The notes beneath the pieces were generated by a model. It worked only from the letters and a program-made list of their open reading frames with translations. It had not been told where the DNA came from and did not search any database. Both the position numbers and the translations under genes were made by a program. A stretch of 64,000 bases of DNA from Chryseobacterium camelliae (GTDB lineage Bacteria > Bacteroidota > Bacteroidia > Flavobacteriales > Weeksellaceae): positions 3,472,001 to 3,536,000 of the forward strand of contig NZ_JAUTAL010000001.1 in assembly GCF_030818575.1 (NCBI RefSeq), written 5' to 3'. Of this stretch, positions 61,021-64,000 are shown piece by piece (position 1 is the stretch's first letter; every line of letters begins with the position of its first letter).

Positions 61021-63552
61021 ATGGATTATAAGTTTTCACAAGGTTTGAGCCAAGTGTTCAAACAAAGCAAGAGCGAAGCGAAGAGGCTGAAAAGTGAATT
61101 TCTTAATACAGAACATCTGCTTTTGGGGATTATAAAAACAGAAAACTCTGCAAAAGAAATCCTTCAGGGCCTTAATGCGGACTTAACACAGATCAGAAGA
61201 AAAATTGAAACTCTAAATACAGCAAGTCTTAATCCTGTTTCCGAGGAGGTTAGTAATATTTCCTTCACCAAGATGGCAGATCATGCCGTTAAACGTGCAG
61301 AACTGGAATGCCGGCAGTATAAAAGCAATGAAATCAATACCGTTCATTTGCTTCTCGGTATTCTGTACAAATATGAGGACCCAACCTCCAGCATCCTGGG
61401 AGCCTATGACGTTGACTACGAAGGAGTTTCAAGAGAGTATCAGACGATGCTAAAGAATTCCGGACAGGCACCAAAAATGAGTGCATATGATGATGACGAT
61501 GAGAGGGAAGATTTTGAACAGATGAGAAAACCTACCGGAAACCTGGGTTCAGGAAAAAGCAAAACCCCTACGCTGGATAATTTCGGAAGGGACCTTACTT
61601 CCCTGGCCAGAGACGGAAAACTGGATCCGGTTATCGGCCGTGAGAAAGAAATCGAAAGGGTTTCTCAGATCCTTTCCAGAAGAAAGAAAAACAACCCTCT
61701 GCTTATCGGTGAACCCGGAGTAGGTAAATCTGCCATTGCAGAAGGACTGGCTTTAAGGATTCAGCAGAAAAAAGTATCTAGAGTCCTGTATGGCAAAAGG
61801 GTAATTACCCTGGATCTTGCCAGCCTGGTAGCAGGAACAAAATACAGAGGCCAGTTTGAGGAAAGAATGAAAGCGATCATGACGGAACTTGAAAAGAACC
61901 GTGATGTGATCCTGTTCATTGATGAGCTTCACACTATTGTAGGCGCAGGAAGCTCTACCGGAAGCCTTGATGCCTCCAATATGTTCAAGCCGGCACTTGC
62001 AAGAGGAGAAATCCAATGCATCGGGGCCACTACTCTGGATGAATACCGTCAGTATATTGAGAAGGACGGTGCATTAGAAAGGAGGTTCCAGAAAGTAATG
62101 GTAGAACCGACTTCTATTGATGAAACCATTCAGATCCTGAATCAGATCAAAGATAAGTATGAAGAGCACCATAATGTAATTTATACTCCGGAAGCCATTG
62201 CAGCCTGTGTAAACCTGACATCAAGATATATTACGGACCGCTTTTTACCGGACAAGGCTATTGATGCCATGGACGAGGCTGGTTCCCGTGTATACATTAA
62301 GAATATGAAAGTCCCTACTGAGATCATTGATTTTGAAAAGAAAATTGAAGAAATCAAGGAACTGAAGCAGAAAGCAGTAAAAGCTCAGGATTACCTGGAA
62401 GCCAGAAAACTGAAAGATGAGGAAGAGCGTTTACAGATGGAACTTAATTCTGCCCAGGATAAGTGGGACAAAGATGTGAAGGAGAAAAAAGAAACCGTAA
62501 GCGAAGAAAATGTAGCGGAAGTGGTTTCTATGATGAGTGGTGTTCCGGTAACCAAAGTAGGTAAAAACGAGCTTGATAAGTTAGCCGGAATGGACGGAAA
62601 CCTGAACGGGAAAGTAATCGGCCAGGAAGATGCGGTGAAAAAAGTCGTTAAGGCAATCCAGAGGAACAGGGCCGGGCTTAAAGACCCGAACCGTCCTATC
62701 GGTACCTTTATATTCTTGGGAACAACGGGTGTCGGTAAAACCGAGCTGGCGAAAGTAATGGCCAGGGAATTGTTTGAATCCGATGAATCTCTGATCAGGA
62801 TTGACATGAGTGAATACATGGAAAAATTCGCTGTATCAAGATTGGTAGGTGCGCCTCCGGGATATGTAGGCTATGAAGAGGGGGGACAACTCACAGAAGC
62901 CGTAAGAAGAAAACCTTATGCTGTGGTGCTTCTGGATGAGATTGAAAAAGCACATCCTGATGTATTCAATATTCTGTTACAGATCCTTGATGAAGGTCAC
63001 GTTACAGACAGCTTAGGAAGAAAGATCGACTTCAGGAATACGATTATTATCCTTACATCCAACATCGGAACGAGAGATCTTAAAGATTTCGGGGATGGTG
63101 TAGGATTCGGAACTACGGCGAAGAAAACAACCTCTGATTCCAGAGCGAGAAGTACGATTGAAAATGCCCTTAAAAAAGCGTTCTCACCGGAATTCCTCAA
63201 TAGGATCGATGATATCGTCATCTTCAATTCGCTTGAAAAAGATGATATCAAGAGAATTATTGATCTCGAACTGAACAAGTTATACAGCAGATTGGAGAAA
63301 CTGGGTTATAAAGTTGAACTGACTGAAGAAGCCAAAGACTTTATCTCAGAAAAAGGCTGGGACAAAGATTTCGGTGCAAGACCACTGAAACGTGCCATTC
63401 AGAAGTATATTGAAGACCTGTTAGCTGAAATGTTGGTTAACAAACAACTGAATGAAGGCGAAACTGTAATTCTTGATCTGAATGAAGCTAAAGATGGACT
63501 GGCAGGAAAAACTTCCAAGTCTAAGAAATCTGCAGCGGAGAAATCTTCTTAA
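61021..63552 (+). CDS. clpC: ClpC-type AAA+ protease ATPase
   Basis: An 843-residue unfoldase that feeds proteins to ClpP. ATG at 61021 ([16 protein letters not shown]) is the family start; a TTG four codons upstream is ignored. The N domain (about 3-150) has two Clp-N repeats, D1 Walker A is GEPGVGKS (230-237), the middle domain has UVR-like [16 protein letters not shown] (about 459-474), and D2 Walker A is GTTGVGKT (567-574). The C-terminus ends in a Lys/Ser-rich tail. ClpP is not in the window. Confidence 0.96.
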   Translation: MDYKFSQGLSQVFKQSKSEAKRLKSEFLNTEHLLLGIIKTENSAKEILQGLNADLTQIRRKIETLNTASLNPVSEEVSNISFTKMADHAVKRAELECRQYKSNEINTVHLLLGILYKYEDPTSSILGAYDVDYEGVSREYQTMLKNSGQAPKMSAYDDDDEREDFEQMRKPTGNLGSGKSKTPTLDNFGRDLTSLARDGKLDPVIGREKEIERVSQILSRRKKNNPLLIGEPGVGKSAIAEGLALRIQQKKVSRVLYGKRVITLDLASLVAGTKYRGQFEERMKAIMTELEKNRDVILFIDELHTIVGAGSSTGSLDASNMFKPALARGEIQCIGATTLDEYRQYIEKDGALERRFQKVMVEPTSIDETIQILNQIKDKYEEHHNVIYTPEAIAACVNLTSRYITDRFLPDKAIDAMDEAGSRVYIKNMKVPTEIIDFEKKIEEIKELKQKAVKAQDYLEARKLKDEEERLQMELNSAQDKWDKDVKEKKETVSEENVAEVVSMMSGVPVTKVGKNELDKLAGMDGNLNGKVIGQEDAVKKVVKAIQRNRAGLKDPNRPIGTFIFLGTTGVGKTELAKVMARELFESDESLIRIDMSEYMEKFAVSRLVGAPPGYVGYEEGGQLTEAVRRKPYAVVLLDEIEKAHPDVFNILLQILDEGHVTDSLGRKIDFRNTIIILTSNIGTRDLKDFGDGVGFGTTAKKTTSDSRARSTIENALKKAFSPEFLNRIDDIVIFNSLEKDDIKRIIDLELNKLYSRLEKLGYKVELTEEAKDFISEKGWDKDFGARPLKRAIQKYIEDLLAEMLVNKQLNEGETVILDLNEAKDGLAGKTSKSKKSAAEKSS

Positions 63553-63579
63553 TAAAAGATTAACTTAACTCAAAATAGG

Positions 63580-63612
63580 CAAAGCACCGGAAGTTTCCGG
63601 TGCTTTGCTGTT
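63580..63612 (+). terminator. Rho-independent terminator of clpC
   Basis: A perfect 13-bp stem (CAAAGCACCGGAA with TTCCGGTGCTTTG) with a minimal loop is followed by CTGTTTT. Confidence 0.85.
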
Positions 63613-63724
63613 TTATAAGGTTATCAAATAATTTTAACCTGTACTTTAATCATCATATTCTGTTAAGATTTATCGTTTTTATCGATGTTTAATATCATCC
63701 CTTTTTTACGACTCTATTTAATTG

Positions 63725-63732
63725 TATTTTTG
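63725..63732 (+). promoter_or_regulatory. Putative -7 element for mnmA
   Basis: TATTTTTG matches TAnnTTTG, 49 nt upstream of the ATG. No -33 TTG at the right spacing is seen. Confidence 0.45.
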
Positions 63733-63781
63733 CGGCATCAAACTAAGGACTCCCGTTAAGAGTTCCGTAAAATTGAATCAG

Positions 63782-64000
63782 ATGAAAGTAGTTGTAGGAT
63801 TATCAGGAGGCGTGGATTCCAGTGTGACCGCCTACCTGCTCCAGCAGCAGGGCCACGAGGTGGTGGCTCTGTTTATGAGAAACTGGAATGATGCTTCAGT
63901 AACGCTGGAGGATGAATGTCCCTGGATTGAGGACAGCAATGATGCCCTGATGGTGGCCCAGAAACTGGGGATTCCGTTCCAGGTCATTGACATGAGCGAC
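63782..64000 (+). CDS. mnmA: tRNA 2-thiouridylase MnmA, N-terminal part (cut by window edge)
   Basis: The first 73 codons of a protein beginning [27 protein letters not shown] (8-14) is the PP-loop ATP-pyrophosphatase motif that activates the uridine, and FMRNWNDA follows as in MnmA. The enzyme puts sulfur on U34 of tRNA-Lys, -Glu and -Gln. The catalytic cysteines lie beyond the edge. Confidence 0.95.
   Translation, partial: MKVVVGLSGGVDSSVTAYLLQQQGHEVVALFMRNWNDASVTLEDECPWIEDSNDALMVAQKLGIPFQVIDMSD

Noticed and set aside
1-64000. Prophage, insertion sequence, CRISPR array or defence cluster
   Set aside because: No integrase, transposase, terminal repeats, spaced direct repeats or Cas-like proteins were seen on either strand.

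Overview
The window is a typical stretch of chromosome from a flavobacterium, most probably Chryseobacterium or a close relative in the Weeksellaceae. The evidence is the protein families (DUF3078, YARHG, S46 dipeptidyl peptidase, class II aldolase and AccD of flavobacterial type), the lack of consistent Shine-Dalgarno sequences, and promoters of the Bacteroidota form TTG-N19/20-TAnnTTTG. Three of these match perfectly, upstream of gdhA, tolC and a tRNA-Val pair. I see no prophage, insertion sequence, CRISPR array or obvious defence island. About 68 protein genes and two tRNA genes are supported.

Layout. 1-4.1 kb: a DUF3078 protein (cut by the window edge), a rhomboid protease, a frameshifted dprA and gdhA. 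4.1-12.5 kb: mostly reverse strand, with a small Asn/Thr-rich secreted protein, a YkgJ cysteine-cluster protein coupled to a Kir-type K+ channel, a group III truncated haemoglobin (forward strand), a Ca2+/H+ antiporter, and a tight run hflX-DUF4919-nhaP-alkD-DUF6122. 12.5-20 kb: an S46 peptidase, an acyl-CoA synthetase, a YifB/ComM ATPase, then a 0.6 kb AT-rich gap. 20-24.7 kb: a divergent HxlR regulator and metallo-hydrolase pair, a compact run (HExxH protein, CsaA-like tRNA-binding protein, DEDD exonuclease, SufT-like protein), a sulfurtransferase and HMG-CoA lyase. 24.8-37 kb: pepT, a Lys-rich secreted repeat protein, thiL, a thioesterase, a flavoprotein, DUF2306 with a YARHG lipoprotein, mutS, a JmjC-type cupin and a bestrophin.

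37-47.4 kb: a SpoU methyltransferase, a CBS protein with nadK, fbaA, accD, a fused SpmA/SpmB membrane protein with an ATP-grasp gene, and an ExbB-ExbD-TonB operon. 47.5-57.1 kb: a DUF885 lipoprotein, a DinB protein, nth, a peroxiredoxin, the tolC-sprT-manC run, folC and two identical tRNA-Val(UAC) genes. 57.1-64 kb: three glycosyltransferases with sufE embedded among them, a small membrane protein, clpC, and the start of mnmA.

Most of the window is housekeeping: DNA repair (mutS, nth, alkD), ion balance (Kir channel, Ca2+/H+ and Na+/H+ antiporters, bestrophin), envelope energy and export (TonB system, TolC), surface glycans (manC, GT2, GT4, GT9) and proteostasis (clpC). I found no convincing new multi-gene system. 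The observations most worth checking are two apparent frameshifts (dprA and a small gene at 29963-30171), loss of metal-binding cysteines in Nth and AccD, short genes below usual annotation cut-offs, and the SpmAB/ATP-grasp/helical-protein cassette.
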